Shown here piece after piece: positions 9,588 to 20,859 of a stretch of DNA of 64,000 nt (position 1 is the stretch's first letter; each line of letters starts with the position of its first letter). The DNA lies in contig JAHLMK010000014.1 in assembly GCA_019915135.1 (NCBI GenBank), positions 682,001 through 746,000 of the forward strand. The letters run 5' to 3'. The notes below the pieces were generated by a model. It saw only the letters and a list, made by a program, of their open reading frames with translations, was not told the origin of the DNA and searched no databases. This DNA comes from Strobilurus pachycystidiatus. Taxonomy: Eukaryota; Basidiomycota; Agaricomycetes; Agaricales; Physalacriaceae. The position numbers were made by a program, and so were the translations under genes.

Positions 9588-11895
9588 GACTGGTGTAACG
9601 AATGTGGTACTGAGAAAATATAAGATAGACAAGTGTGGTGGCGTGTATGTAATGTTCGAGCGGAGCCATCGTCGTCGTCGGAGGTCGTCGGTCGTTGAAA
9701 CCGACTGGATTTGTATTGTACACCTGGCAGTGCCAGAACGAATAATATGCGAGAAAGATGCGATGAGAAACACTTTTTGACACATTGACGAGAGGGGGCC
9801 GAGTCAAAGAGATAATGAGAGGCTGTCAGAGCGCGCCGCGGAGGTCCTGAGCGAGTAGCCAGTGACGGGTGTTGATACCTATGGGTGGTAGCGAGGCCGG
9901 GAGAGTCTAAGCCAATATTAGAAGTTGGAGTCTTGGAAATTTGAATGAGGTTAGTGAATGCCAGCTCGAGAGGCGTACACGACTCACATCTGAAAGTTTT
10001 ACAATCTTGAGACAAACTGTCGCAATAGGCCCAGGCGACGTAGTTACGACTAGCATCGCGACCGGGGAATGTAAGTATGAGGATGCGCAGTCGGGAGACC
10101 GCGATCTAAGTTCTCGAATATCAAGGAGGCTTTCTCTGGATTGTCGGCAAGGCATTTGGCCTCGGACAAGACTTTCCACCAAGGATCTTCGTATACCAGA
10201 GACTGGAAGGAAAAGGAATATGTATCGCGTGCGACGAAGGACGAGTAATGCTGCCTGGGCTGACAAGGACCATCAGCGAGTACCAGCTGCAGACTCGGAG
10301 GAATGCCAGCTCACCAGATCATAAGTATGCTGCGCCTGCCTGGCGCCGTAATAGTGTTAAGATCAAGTCTAACGTCGAGGTAATACCCGGAGAGAGGTGA
10401 TTCTGTCGATGGTAAATGCCGAGAAGGAACCATCGCGGCGGAGAGATGTATGTGATTACGGCGCGCGAAGCAGCGCCGACAAACGAACAGATGAATGCGA
10501 ACAGATTGGGGTTAGACAGGCTATATAAAAAAGATTGATGAAGACTGTATCTGTAGAAGAGAGAGTGAGGTTTGTCAACGCACCGACACCAGCGGAACCC
10601 GTTGCCGGGTGAAGGAGGTAGAATGATGACCGGAGAGCCGGGGGGTGTTGACTGAGGCGTGTATTTCTCATGGGAAAGGAATGGTTATTGTCGAAGCGAA
10701 ACGTGACATACACGAGGCGCATTGAAGCCGACGTTCAGCTGGTATTACGGACGCGTCATAGGGAGAAACTTGAGAGCGTGCCACATCATGATGAAGAATG
10801 ATAGTGAGTCCGTGACCGCAGACAGTACAGCGTTCGAGTTTGGGTGCAAAGTCCTCGGCTTCGGAGTGCGGATTGCCAGCAAGCAAGCGTTGAGTCGGTG
10901 CTTTTGTCGGTGCGGAAGCCCAGATCAGAGAAGATGGATCAGGACTGGTGACATGGCCCGATAACGCAACAGCGGTGCAGATGACTGGCAACGATGGCGC
11001 GATGATAGATCGGCAACAGTATTGCCACCTCCGAACGAAGGGTTTCTATAGAGGCGGACAGCAGTGATGTTCTTGGGCATGTGATGGAACTGAATTGAAT
11101 GGGTGTCTGGTTCGATTGTGTTCAGTCTGAGTGGGGGTCGTGTCAGGCTTATCTGGCTACCGAAAGCCTGTGAAAGGCTAGACTGAGAGTTTGATGGGGA
11201 GGGAGTTTGGGGGACTGGTTACATATGCACACAAATGCAGGGTCTGTCAAAGTCAATTGATTGGCAAACAATTGTGGGCCGATGGTTGCAGTTTGGAAGG
11301 CTATTCGTTGCACCGATAAGCAAGTGATTGACTGAACTGTTGGTGAGGGGCAGGTGGCAATGAGGCATCGCATTGTTGGAGACACGGAGGCGGGGCAGTG
11401 AATCAGGGAAGCCCTAGTCAGCGGAGGTGGAGAGTTGGTTAGATTAATTGCCGACCGATCACGGAAAGGCTTCATATTGTCTGGACCAGTGGAACAGCAC
11501 TGGAAAAGAGGAAACTGCCGAGCAGGCTGCGCCACACTAGCTGACAGGCTTCGCGAGCAGAGGTGCATTGGAAGCAGGGCCACTGGGCAGAAGGAATCCG
11601 CTTTAGTCCGTGCGCTTTGACTGAGCCGGACAATAGCGTTGTACAGGGGCTGGACCCTGACGGATGGTCCCGGGGCACTGAAAGCGTGGCATCTGACGCC
11701 GGCATGTCGGCATGGAGTCGAAATGACGACGCTCTTGCCTTATTTGGTAGACAAAGGCACGCGCCAGCCACCGAAAACAAATACGGACAAAAAGCAAGGT
11801 GGCTGGCATTCACACGCACCTACCTTACCACCCACTCTGCCTGCCGAAACGTCGTCCTCATCGTCTCCGACGTCCTCCAACGCCCTCTCCTCACC

Positions 11896-13109
11896 ATGAT
11901 GCTCGTTCAGAAGCAGCCTCATTTCAATCTGTCCGCGCCGCACTTCCCGCTCCACCGGCGGCATCCATCCGCGCCGCCCGCCGTGCTCGTCCAGCCGACC
12001 CGCACTCCCGGCCTCCTGTCGCTGTCCAAACCCGTGCAGCGGGTCCAGCAGCCGCAGCAGCGAGCAAAGCAGTCGCCCAAGCCACGACAGGCGGTAGCCG
12101 CTCGGCGCTCACCACAGCTATCGCAGACTGTGGCCGCCACCCAGCAGCAGCTCAAGCCGTCGCTGGAAATCAGCGACAAGAAGCAGCCATCTCCGGCGAA
12201 CACTCCGGAGAGGCGCGGCCGACAGCCTGTCGAGCCCAACGTCGACAGTCGGCCGGCTAGGTAAGGACTGCGCTGCGCTGCTGCCATTTTCATTTATTTT
12301 CGCCCCATAGGAGCATCTCCCACTCGTCCGTGCGCGGACGTCGCAACAATACCCGCCAGCCATCTCCCCCGCTCCCGCATACCCCCTCGCAGGCAGAGGT
12401 CCCTTCCACTCCTCCACGCAAGCCAGCAACAGCAGCCGCCGATCCATCCAAGTCGGGCGACGGCGCTTTCCCGCCTGTCCGCCCAGCTCCCAAGCTCACG
12501 TCATCTCCGTCGGGCAAGCTCGCTCGTCGCCGTCAGCCGCAGCAGTCCAAGTCGTTCACGACGCCGCCTGCTGCGCGGGCCATCCCTTGTCCGCAGCAGC
12601 GTCCCAGTTCCACTTCCATCCCGTCAACGCTCTCACAGTCGGTGCCTGCTCGTAAGACTACACTCGACGTGACCCAATGGAAGTACCCCATCTGCGACGA
12701 CTCCATCGAAGTTGGGCTTTTCGACGACGACGACTTTCCGAGCACCCCCACTCGTCCGCGACCCCAAAGGTTCGACAACGGGCCTCAGACTGCGCCGCTA
12801 ACGACTTCTCTCGCGAGCTTTCCTTTCAACGTGACCTTGCCGGCCAGTCCTTCGCCTACGCAGCGCAAGAAGGGCCGCAAGCACGCCAGGACCCCTAGCG
12901 AAGACGTTTTCCACATGTCGGACGAGGAGCTCTCCTCTGCCAGCTCGGACGAACAGGCTCTTGTTCGCCAGAAGACCATCTCTCTCATGAGGGCTGGCAA
13001 GCTGACCCAGGCCGAGATGGAAGCTGCTGTCGCTGCTGGCTACTTTGCGAGTTCTACTTTCCAAAACTCACCTAGTCCGGAGGACTTGCCACCGCCTATT
13101 TTTGTGTAA
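11896..13109 (+). CDS. Proline/serine-rich disordered protein inside the TIR block
   Basis: There are two exons, 11896-12260 and 12311-13109, with a 50-nt GTAAGG...ATAG intron, giving 387 residues. The start is the first ATG of a clean context (TCACCATGATG). The first 230 residues are dominated by P, S, A, Q and R and are probably disordered. More conserved-looking pieces follow: TTLDVTQWKYPICDDSIEVGLFDDDDFPS, given here only as its start TTLDVTQWKYPICDD, and a C-terminal segment HMSDEELSSASSDEQ, then RQKTISLMRAGKLTQAEMEA. The last part predicts a short helix. I do not recognise the family. Codon third positions are G/C rich and the frame is long and clean, which argues for a real gene. It lies entirely within the inverted-repeat block and reads toward its right end. 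Confidence 0.7.
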
Positions 13110-14159
13110 CTTTATTTTCTTTTCTTTCTGCTTTGCGAAGCGAGGAGGTTCGTATGACTCTTTCCTCCGCTGATATTCTCTAACCTTGTTTTCAGACCCA
13201 AAATCTCTAGATCTGCTGTCTCAATCGTCGTTCGGACTTCATTGTATTACTATGGCCTAGACTCTCCCGCCTCGTCACTACCACCACCGTCTCAATACCC
13301 GTCACCGGCAACTCGCTCAGGACTTCCGCGCGCTCTGGCAGGGCACACGTCCCGCCTCTCATTCTCTCTCTCACTCGGCTCTCTCATCAATGTGTCAATA
13401 CGTGTTTTCACCATCGCATCTTTCTCGCATATTATTGGTTTCTGGCACTGCCAGGTGTACAATATCAAAACCCCCGTCGGTTTCGACGATGATGCTCTCG
13501 AGCCGGCTCCGCGCTTCCATTTGTCGCGGACCGGCACGCTTTTTGGGATTGGATGTCTTAAGTATTATCATCTACTATTCTCTTGTGATACTAGTACCCC
13601 CTCCCCCCCGCCTATTATCTATCTTCTCCATATTATCTTTCCATAGCAACTCGCCGTTGTCTTTTCCTTTTCCGGACGGCGAGTAATCGGTTTCCCCTCC
13701 CCCCTCGCATCTGTATCCAGTACCCTGTACTCCCATCCCATCCCACACACCCCCCTCACGACATCCGCCATGCTTTTGCGTGATCTTTATACGTGGTTGC
13801 GACGACCACCTTTTTCTTCGGTGTACCTATTTGCTATTTCTGGTGTACTTGTTAACCTCGTGAGTCCTCACCGTCGTCTTTTCCTCTCGCATTTTGCTGA
13901 CGCGGGCACAGATATCGAATACCCCGCACCCACTTCCTCCTTCCTATTGCTTGCAGTCACGACCCCACGCCTAGAGCCGCAATAGATTGTACAATACTAC
14001 TACCACTTGCATGAACACTCCATTCATACATACACCCCACACCCCCCGTCCCGACCGAATACCTGCACTCCATACTTTTCTCCTCCCTCTATACATTACA
14101 TCACACGCCCCACCCACACTCTCTTTTATAGTTCTTTTTCTTACACACCACATTCATTA

Positions 14160-14186
14160 TGTCTGCTGTGTTGCTAGCTAAGTAGT
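14160..14186 (-). repeat. Terminal inverted repeat, right
   Basis: This is the perfect inverted partner of 9561-9587. The flanking bases TTTGA outside it weakly mirror TCAAA outside the left end, so the repeat may extend a little further. Confidence 0.85.
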
Positions 14187-14696
14187 TTAGATTTGACAGT
14201 TGAGTTGATAAAAAAATACAAGTTGTACTGTAGTGTTTTACCTTGTGTGTATCGACGTACTCTCGCCGCATTCTGCATACGCACAGACGCACTCGTCCAC
14301 GCTTTCTGGCACCCTGAGCGTTCTCGGACTCGAGGAAGAGTTCTTTCGCATCTGTCTCGCCTTCTTGCATGCCCATCGGCGCGGGAAAGGATAACGAGTG
14401 AGGATGTGGCTGTGTATAAGCCCTCTCTTTCGAACCACGACGCGATCGGCGTCCCTTGTAACGTTCAAATCTGGCTATCGCAGCTTCCTTGAGGAGCAAC
14501 GCGTGGCATTTGTGATTGATAACCTGTACTAGTGAGCCTCCGTTCGTCTCCGGATCTCTTTGTCAAATACTCTACGTCTGTTCCAGGAATCGCTCTCTGG
14601 AGTACAGATCAGTGCCGATCGATACTTACGAATTCAACTGCAACGTATGCCTACTCTTTTGCCCTCGCCTATTACCAGCTGTTCAACTCTATCAGA

Positions 14697-16364
14697 ATGT
14701 CTCAGTCGGATTCAGTCGTTCCGTCACCTTTCCAGTTCATCGATCCTTGCAAATTCGAGCAACTGGTCACGTCGAACGAGGTTCCCGAGGAGGAGTACAG
14801 GGATGGACTCGCAGGCTACATCCATTTACTGGAGGAACGAATCTCCAACACAGATGCCGAACTTCAAAACGCGGTGCGCCTCGTCGAGACTCTCTCCAAG
14901 CAACGTGCGAGTCTCCACGTCACTCTACGTCGCTCGCAAGCAGTCTTGCACCCAATTCGAGGAATACCGGCAGACGTCTTGCAGAGCATTGCTACCCATT
15001 TTGTCGCTTCGCCAGAAGATGTCATGACGACTGACTTTGACCGCGATACTCGCCAGCCGCTGCTCTATCCTGTGAACTCTCTCAACACCAGGAACACCCT
15101 TTGGGCCATGTCCCAAGTGTGTCGGCATTGGAGACAAGCGATAGTGGGTACATCGTCGCTGTGGTCTACTGTTTCTGTCCCTCTGAATTTTGCCCAACCG
15201 CTCGAGATTCAATCGGCCCGGGCCGTCTACGGCCAAATCTTTCTCCTCCAGCGGCACCTCCAAAGAGCGAAAGCGCATCCCCTTACGATACTCTGTTGGG
15301 GCATGGATCTTGACGAAAGGATTCAGAATCATCCTTATCATCCTTTATTGGCAGTATTGGCGTCGCATATGAATAGTGCACGCAATCTTCGTATACGCCT
15401 CCCTCGACCTTCCACCATCAAGTTCTTGGACGGCCTTGATCTTGGCTTTTTACAATGGCTTTTTTGTTATTGGCGCCCATCTATGTTGCCCGCTCCTTTC
15501 TCTGGCCCGCCGCCTTTTGACCTTACCGCCGCCTGTGACGGTGGTCGATTGCGCTACGTCGATGTTGGGAGCCTCGGAATACAGAACAATATGAAGGGCA
15601 ACATGAGCCTACGCCTTCCAGAAAGCGTAGTCCGCTACCGTGGTTTAATCATCGCAGGACTATACGAATTCAATACATTGGCTGGGATGACTCAGTTGCG
15701 AGAGCTAGCCATCTGCTCCTGCAATTGGCTGGGGGTGAATGGTCTCCCAACAGCCAACGAGGGCGATGTTATCCATCTTCCTGCACTACAGAAGCTCTAC
15801 GTGAAGCTGGTAATGCAGGGAGAACTCTCACCTATCATCCGCATGCTCCAGGCTCCTCTTCTTCAGGATCTCACTGTCACCGCGAGCTTAGACGAAGGAG
15901 GTTGCATATTTGGTATCGACTCGCCTTATCCCAGCCTGCAGACAATCGAAAATCTTCACATCCGCTTCTGCGATCCTTTTGAGGAAGGGCAGTTGGCAGA
16001 CAATCTTCGACTGCTTCGTTGGGTCCCAGGCGTCGAGAGTCTGACTATCGTTGCTCCATTATTTGACCTTGAGTTGAGCCCCTTTCTCAACGGACCTGGC
16101 ATTCTTCCTCATCTTCAATCTCTGCGGATCATCGGTGATCTTCATGTTGGGTTTGAATCGGCCGACATATACAACGACATTCTTGATGTTGCCGCCAGTA
16201 GGAGAGTCACAGGATCTGCATCGATGATGCGCACTGTCGTTCTGTCGCACCCTCCTTTTATAGATGATGAGCATGTGATCGTACTGGACCAGTTGCAGGC
16301 CGACGGTTTGGAGATTGTGTACGATGGGCGAGATGACATGGAATACTTTGATTTCATGCGTTGA
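14697..16364 (+). CDS. F-box/leucine-rich repeat protein
   Basis: This is an intronless 555-residue protein. The likely start is ATG 14697 (MSQSDSVV); the open frame extends further upstream without an ATG. A coiled-coil-like segment (residues about 25-80) precedes an F-box-like motif, LHPIRGIPADVLQSIATHFV, and then MSQVCRHWRQAI and SSLWSTVSV, which is the usual layout of Agaricomycete F-box proteins. The remainder is a run of degenerate leucine-rich repeats (QLRELAICSC, LPALQKLYVKL, APLLQDLTVT, LPHLQSLRIIG). Such proteins are expected to bind Skp1 of an SCF ubiquitin ligase through the F-box and select substrates with the repeats; the substrate is unknown. The C-terminus GLEIVYDGRDDMEYFDF is nearly repeated in the next gene, which is a damaged tandem paralogue. 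Confidence 0.85.
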   Translation: MSQSDSVVPSPFQFIDPCKFEQLVTSNEVPEEEYRDGLAGYIHLLEERISNTDAELQNAVRLVETLSKQRASLHVTLRRSQAVLHPIRGIPADVLQSIATHFVASPEDVMTTDFDRDTRQPLLYPVNSLNTRNTLWAMSQVCRHWRQAIVGTSSLWSTVSVPLNFAQPLEIQSARAVYGQIFLLQRHLQRAKAHPLTILCWGMDLDERIQNHPYHPLLAVLASHMNSARNLRIRLPRPSTIKFLDGLDLGFLQWLFCYWRPSMLPAPFSGPPPFDLTAACDGGRLRYVDVGSLGIQNNMKGNMSLRLPESVVRYRGLIIAGLYEFNTLAGMTQLRELAICSCNWLGVNGLPTANEGDVIHLPALQKLYVKLVMQGELSPIIRMLQAPLLQDLTVTASLDEGGCIFGIDSPYPSLQTIENLHIRFCDPFEEGQLADNLRLLRWVPGVESLTIVAPLFDLELSPFLNGPGILPHLQSLRIIGDLHVGFESADIYNDILDVAASRRVTGSASMMRTVVLSHPPFIDDEHVIVLDQLQADGLEIVYDGRDDMEYFDFMR

Positions 16365-16699
16365 CTACACTATAGTCTACAGTACACCACCAATTCTGCA
16401 ATTGTATACTCGGCGGCATTCATTAAACAGCTAGTATCAAAGATGGGCAGTGCCACTGCACTGTTGACAAGTCGTCGTTGTAACTGTCGTTCAATCTAAA
16501 GGAGCGGCGAGTTTTTCTCGGATCGATTGGCCCAGCTTCAGAATTTCGGTGACTGTCGGCCCGGGCAGCTTGTCTACCCCGTGATTCCGCAGCATCCTCA
16601 AATTATCTTGCTTTGGAAGCGAACCTTCAAGCCTCAAGCTTCAGCGACGGCCTTCAAGTGCCCGTGGTGTACCTCTCGAAAAACCTTGGGCACACGTCT

Positions 16700-18301
16700 A
16701 TGAACATGGCTGACTTAACATCAGCTCCTTTGCCTGCCCACGTCTTCGACAAACTCGTCACATCGAACGATGCGCCCCAGGAGGAATTCGTCACTGCCTT
16801 GAACGAGTACCAGTTTGTACTCGAGCGGCGCCTGTCTGATTACGATGCGGATGTAGAGCTTCAGAGTGGTCTTGTCGGAAATTCCTACGAGTATGACAGC
16901 CTTCGCTTGGCCCTCCAGAATACGAAGGCGATCCTGCATCCTGTTCGTCGAGTGCCAGCCGACATTCTGCGAGTCATTTGCTCCCACCTCGTTCCAGCAC
17001 CTCTGCACGTCATGACCACTCCCTTTGACATTGACCGACAACCAGTCTCCCTTGATCCCATGAGCTCTCTAGACACGAGACACTGTCCGTGGGTCATGTC
17101 CCAAGTCTCTTCTTACTGGAGGGAATCGATTATAGACGATCCATCCCTGTTAAATGGATCCCATTCAATCACCTGAGGAGCAGACGGCTGCCCACAGGCT
17201 ACTTTCCCTCCTTCACCTGCAGCTGCAGAGAGCGAAAGCCGTGCCCCTTACTATCTCTTGCTGGGCATCACTGGTATCGTGGCCCTCCCATGGGCATATC
17301 CTTCCTTCTCATCCCGTCTTAGTGGCGCTGACTTCGGCAGTGAGCAGTGCACAGAACCTTCGTATGTGCCTGCCGTGGTCTGCAGCGGTGAGGTTTTTAG
17401 ATGGACTCAATATGGATAGGATCCAGTGGCTCTTCTGTCATGTTGACATTGGCAACGGCAATAGCGCACCATTTATGCCGATTTGCCTACGCACTTGCGT
17501 TCATGATCAGTTGCGCTATGTTGACATTGGAGGCGCTGGAAGCTTCAGTTACATTGTATCCTCCAACATCACGTTTCTCCTTCCACAAAGCGTAATCCGC
17601 TACCGTGGCTTGATCGTCGCGGGTCCCGCTGACCTTCAAACGCTCTCAGGGCTCAGCCAATTGCAGGAACTCGCTATCTGCTCACCTGATTGGGAGGCCC
17701 GCCGCCTCCCTCAGATGGCAGTACTCCTGTGCATCTGCCCATGCTATCGAGATTGTACGTGGATTTGACGATGAGGGGGGATCTATCGATCATTCTCCGT
17801 ATGCTCCACACGCCCCAGCTTAGGGATCTTACGATCAATGTGGATCCCGACTTACGAAGTATTGTCGATTGGTCTGCTACTGTCCTGCCGCAGACTCTTC
17901 AACAACTACATATCAACTTTCAAAAGACGAGCGGGCTGCTGGAGAATGATCTACCTTCCCTTGTTCGGGGGCCAAGTGTCGAGCATTTGACCATTAGCAC
18001 ATCCTCCTTCACCACACTCGATCTACATGCCTCCCTCGGTGGGTCAGGCTGGTTACCCTGTCTTCAATCTCTACGACTCCTCGGAGACTTCCCGGGTACA
18101 GACGAGGGCAATAGCGTAATCAATCTCATCGCCAGCAGGAGGAAGGCTGGGAGAGCTTCGGTTTTGCGTTCTGTCGTTCTGTCACAGGCCCTCGTAGCGG
18201 ACGACGCGCACAGAACGATATTGGATCGATTGGTCACGGGAGGTTTGGAGATAGCGTACGACGGGAGGGACGACGTGGAATACATTGACTTTTCGCGTTG
18301 A
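16700..18301 (+). pseudogene. F-box/LRR paralogue with two frameshifts
   Basis: This gene is collinear with 14697-16364 (KLVTSNDAPQEEF, LHPVRRVPADILRVICSHLV, MSQVSSYWRESI, RAKAVPLTISCW, FLDGLNMDRIQWLFC, LPQSVIRYRGLIVAGP, LEIAYDGRDDVEYIDFSR). The frame moves once near 17150-17175, where the region matching SSLWSTVSVPLNF is damaged, and again near 17690-17700. The first segment stops at 17174-17176. No GT-AG intron bridges either shift. The remaining frames are long and undamaged, so the gene decayed recently or carries sequencing errors. It appears to be a tandem duplicate of the upstream gene in the same orientation, about 335 bp away. Confidence 0.8.
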
Positions 18302-18828
18302 CGGTACTACTACTGTACTAGTATGCACATGCATTCCACGTCCTGTCGGCTGAACTGTACGCGCAAACCAAGATAACTGTGCGCCACGGAGTACATCCCG
18401 CCCTGGCGGGCAAAGCCGATGTTTCTCAGTATCGGGTCTGCGGAATAGTTGCAGAATATGTATGAAGAGTCCAATGATGGTCTAAGCAAGGGTGAAGGAG
18501 TATAACTAGAGGCTGGTAGACTAGTACAACGATGCGGTCACAGTATGATCTTGGGAATTAGACTTTCACAGAGAACTTGAAAATTGCAACTCGCGCGTCG
18601 CGAGCGAGTGGCGTGTCTAGTTTCTTCCCCATTTGAAACTCCGAGAATTGTGTATACACCTTTGGTCTGTCGTGGGACACGCCGTCAGCAAACACGCCTT
18701 GCAGTTGATGGATCAGGCAGCAATATCTCAGCTAACATATGCGCCACCCAAAGACACACACCGTCTATAGACTCTGGCAATACCCCTCTCCTTGAAATGA
18801 CACCGGTACCACTGATGACTGGCCAGCA
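18302..18828. other. Spacer without a supported gene
   Basis: Only short frames are present, some perhaps decayed parts of the F-box remnant that follows. Confidence 0.5.
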
Positions 18829-19065
18829 GTGCCAGAATATGTTCGACTCCAACGACTCGATTCTTCGCTTGAGATGGTTTCGGCACTGACGCAGGCAAGG
18901 CTTAGATCTGTCACGCTGAACACTCGGAATAATCCATGGGCATCTCCGAGGTTCAACGATGCAGTGATAGATCTTCGTCGGCGAGGAATTAGAGCAGTTC
19001 TGCACATAGACGGACTACGATGCACGGTTGAAGTTGAATACAATGATGATTGCAGACTCATTTAA
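18829..19065 (+). pseudogene. C-terminal remnant of an F-box protein
   Basis: The frame reads ...LRSVTLNTRNNPW...RFNDAVIDLRRRGIRAVL, closely resembling the C-terminus of the F-box gene at 32191-33951 (LTTLTLDVRDERW...FKDLVVDLRKQGIQAVL). No F-box or body of repeats lies upstream in frame, so this is a fragment of a lost copy. Confidence 0.6.
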
Positions 19066-19140
19066 CCCTGTTCGACTACGTGCAGTACACAAATGAAAGT
19101 CCTCGGAGTCTGATAAATACTCTCTGCGCCGTGTACGATA

Positions 19141-20859
19141 CTACAACCTATCAAACCAAGCAGCAATCTTTACATCACTGTCATACTCGACACGAAGTCC
19201 ATCCTTCACAAGCTTCTCCCATATGCGAGCATTGTCCTCATCTAGATCGAGGGCGCCGACCGAGAGAGATATGGAATCAAGGCTGCTCGTACCCTTCTGC
19301 CCTTCTCTACGACTCGCAACCATGCCCACAATCTCGATGCTGAGCTCCCTTGTGACGGCGGAGACACCAACAAGCTTCAGCGTTCGAAGCAAAGGAAGGA
19401 CTCTATTCCGGAGGGATACTCCATAGGCATTGGGCCGTAGGAGGGAGACAAATTCAGCGGATAGGTCCCTGACTCGGATTGTCAACTCTTCCACAATAGG
19501 GAGATTGGCGAGGAAACGAGCGTTGCACTCGACCGCCTCGTCCCAGGGCATTGGCTTGTTGGCACTGCTGCACGCCAGCTGGAGGGTCTTCACAGAGCGA
19601 AGTGCCCGGCGGGACATCTCGTTCCAAAGTTTGATGTGGGGTTGGGCCGCGATCGTGAGGTTGGATAGTTGAGGGGCTTGGATGCAGGAAAAGATCCGTG
19701 GAAGTGAGCCGAGCATATCAATGTCGACGGAGAGTGTGTGCAGAACGGGCAGGTCAACGACATCGAGGACTGGGTGGGCATCCGTGTCCTCGTCCCAATT
19801 CGCCGCATGAATAGTGACATCCTTCAGCTGGGCAACGCCTTCAAATTTCAGGGTCTGGAGATCCGCAAGCTCGGCGACGATGAGGCCATGATATACGACA
19901 AGACTCTCTGGTACGATGAGACGTTGGTTCGTAGCTGGGTTTCCACCATATCCGCCGCCAAGATCCACGCGGTCTAGGCAGCGCATCGAGCGGGAATAAT
20001 CAAATGGCTGTCGCAGTGCATGCAGGTCCATATGGCCTTCCAAGCACACTTTCAGCCAACGGACACCCGCCATCCTACTATTGGTGTCAACAAATCGTCG
20101 TGACACATCGAGTGGCAGGTCTAGGCGAAGGTTACGAGTGTGGTGTAGATGGGAGCATAAGACATGTAGAGCGGGGTGGTTGGCGGGAACCTTGGTGGAT
20201 AGATGATCCTGTTGACTCCAGCATAGCACCGTAAGTGGATAACATCCCGAACGCTGGAGAAAGAGTTGCAACAGGAAACACTGATGATCAACATGCAGGT
20301 TCGCAGACGCATTTGGTGGCGCACAGAGATGGATAGATATTCTGGACCACAGCTCTGGAGAGGACGTGTTCGTGTTCCTGAACAGGCGACAAACTTGGGA
20401 CATGACCAAGAGGGGATTATCGATACGAAGTGAGTTCTCGATAGATACATCCAGTGGGCCACCAGTGGCACCACGCAAGTATGTGCGTAATTCGGCCGAC
20501 ATGATCTCGTCGACGGAGGGGATAAAGAGGGCGCAGATGGTGCGCAAGACGTCCGGGGGCATTCTGCGGATGGGATTCAAGACGGTCCTGGCTTCGTCGA
20601 GCTTGCCGCTGAGAACCTCCCGTCGACGCAAATATGGCTGGATGATCGCATCCAGCGACGTGATCCCCGTCTCCAGGTTCCCTCTATAATCTCGAAATTT
20701 CTCCGAATCCTCGAGCACGGCGTTCGACGTGAGGAGGTGAGTGAGAAAGTGGGGATTTATGAAGGATGACGCGTCGAACTTTGCCTCATCCAATTCGGTA
20801 ACGTCGCTGGAGAAGTGCATAGGCGTTAGAGGCGTTCTGATGTCTTTGTGAGCGTACAT
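19141..20859 (-). CDS. F-box/leucine-rich repeat protein
   Basis: This is an intronless 572-residue protein starting at ATG 20859; a second ATG 13 codons in (MHFSSDV) is an alternative. An N-terminal helical region (HLLTSNAVLEDSEKF..., ending RRREVLSGKLDEAR) is followed by the F-box-like motif LNPIRRMPPDVLRTICALFI, then MSQVCRLFRNTN and SPELWSRISIHL. Leucine-rich segments occupy the rest (DLQTLKFEGVAQLKDVTIH, DLPVLHTLSVDIDMLG, APQLSNLTIAAQ, VEELTIRVRDL). The layout matches the two upstream F-box copies, but sequence similarity is looser and the gene lies on the opposite strand. A role as an SCF substrate receptor is inferred from the family. Confidence 0.85.
   Translation of the reverse strand: MYAHKDIRTPLTPMHFSSDVTELDEAKFDASSFINPHFLTHLLTSNAVLEDSEKFRDYRGNLETGITSLDAIIQPYLRRREVLSGKLDEARTVLNPIRRMPPDVLRTICALFIPSVDEIMSAELRTYLRGATGGPLDVSIENSLRIDNPLLVMSQVCRLFRNTNTSSPELWSRISIHLCAPPNASANLHVDHQCFLLQLFLQRSGCYPLTVLCWSQQDHLSTKVPANHPALHVLCSHLHHTRNLRLDLPLDVSRRFVDTNSRMAGVRWLKVCLEGHMDLHALRQPFDYSRSMRCLDRVDLGGGYGGNPATNQRLIVPESLVVYHGLIVAELADLQTLKFEGVAQLKDVTIHAANWDEDTDAHPVLDVVDLPVLHTLSVDIDMLGSLPRIFSCIQAPQLSNLTIAAQPHIKLWNEMSRRALRSVKTLQLACSSANKPMPWDEAVECNARFLANLPIVEELTIRVRDLSAEFVSLLRPNAYGVSLRNRVLPLLRTLKLVGVSAVTRELSIEIVGMVASRREGQKGTSSLDSISLSVGALDLDEDNARIWEKLVKDGLRVEYDSDVKIAAWFDRL

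Larger units (their letters stand above)
9561..14186. mobile_element. TIR-bounded block carrying a protein-coding gene
   Basis: The ends are a perfect 27-bp inverted repeat (9561-9587 and 14160-14186) beginning ACTACTTAGCTAGCAACACA. Inside, 9561-about 9925 is similar to the reverse complement of parts of 13250-14186; shared landmarks are 'TCTTTCTCGCATATTATT', 'CTGGCACTGCCAGGTGTAC' and 'CTTAGACTCTCCCGGCCTCG' versus 'CCTAGACTCTCCCGCCTCG'. The right arm carries roughly 600 bp extra. The block contains one credible gene (11896-13109). I found no clear target duplication and no transposase, so it is a non-autonomous TIR element or a foldback that has captured sequence. About 9930-11890 inside it shows no gene I can support. 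Confidence 0.65.

Noticed and set aside
9907..11583. Minus-strand frames with CxxC-like pieces (CTVCGHG...CASC)
   Set aside because: They are short, without credible starts or introns, inside the TIR block; no family resemblance.
14532..14696. N-terminal extension of the first F-box gene
   Set aside because: The frame is open, but there is no ATG before 14697 and the extra residues do not resemble the paralogue, which starts at the equivalent place.
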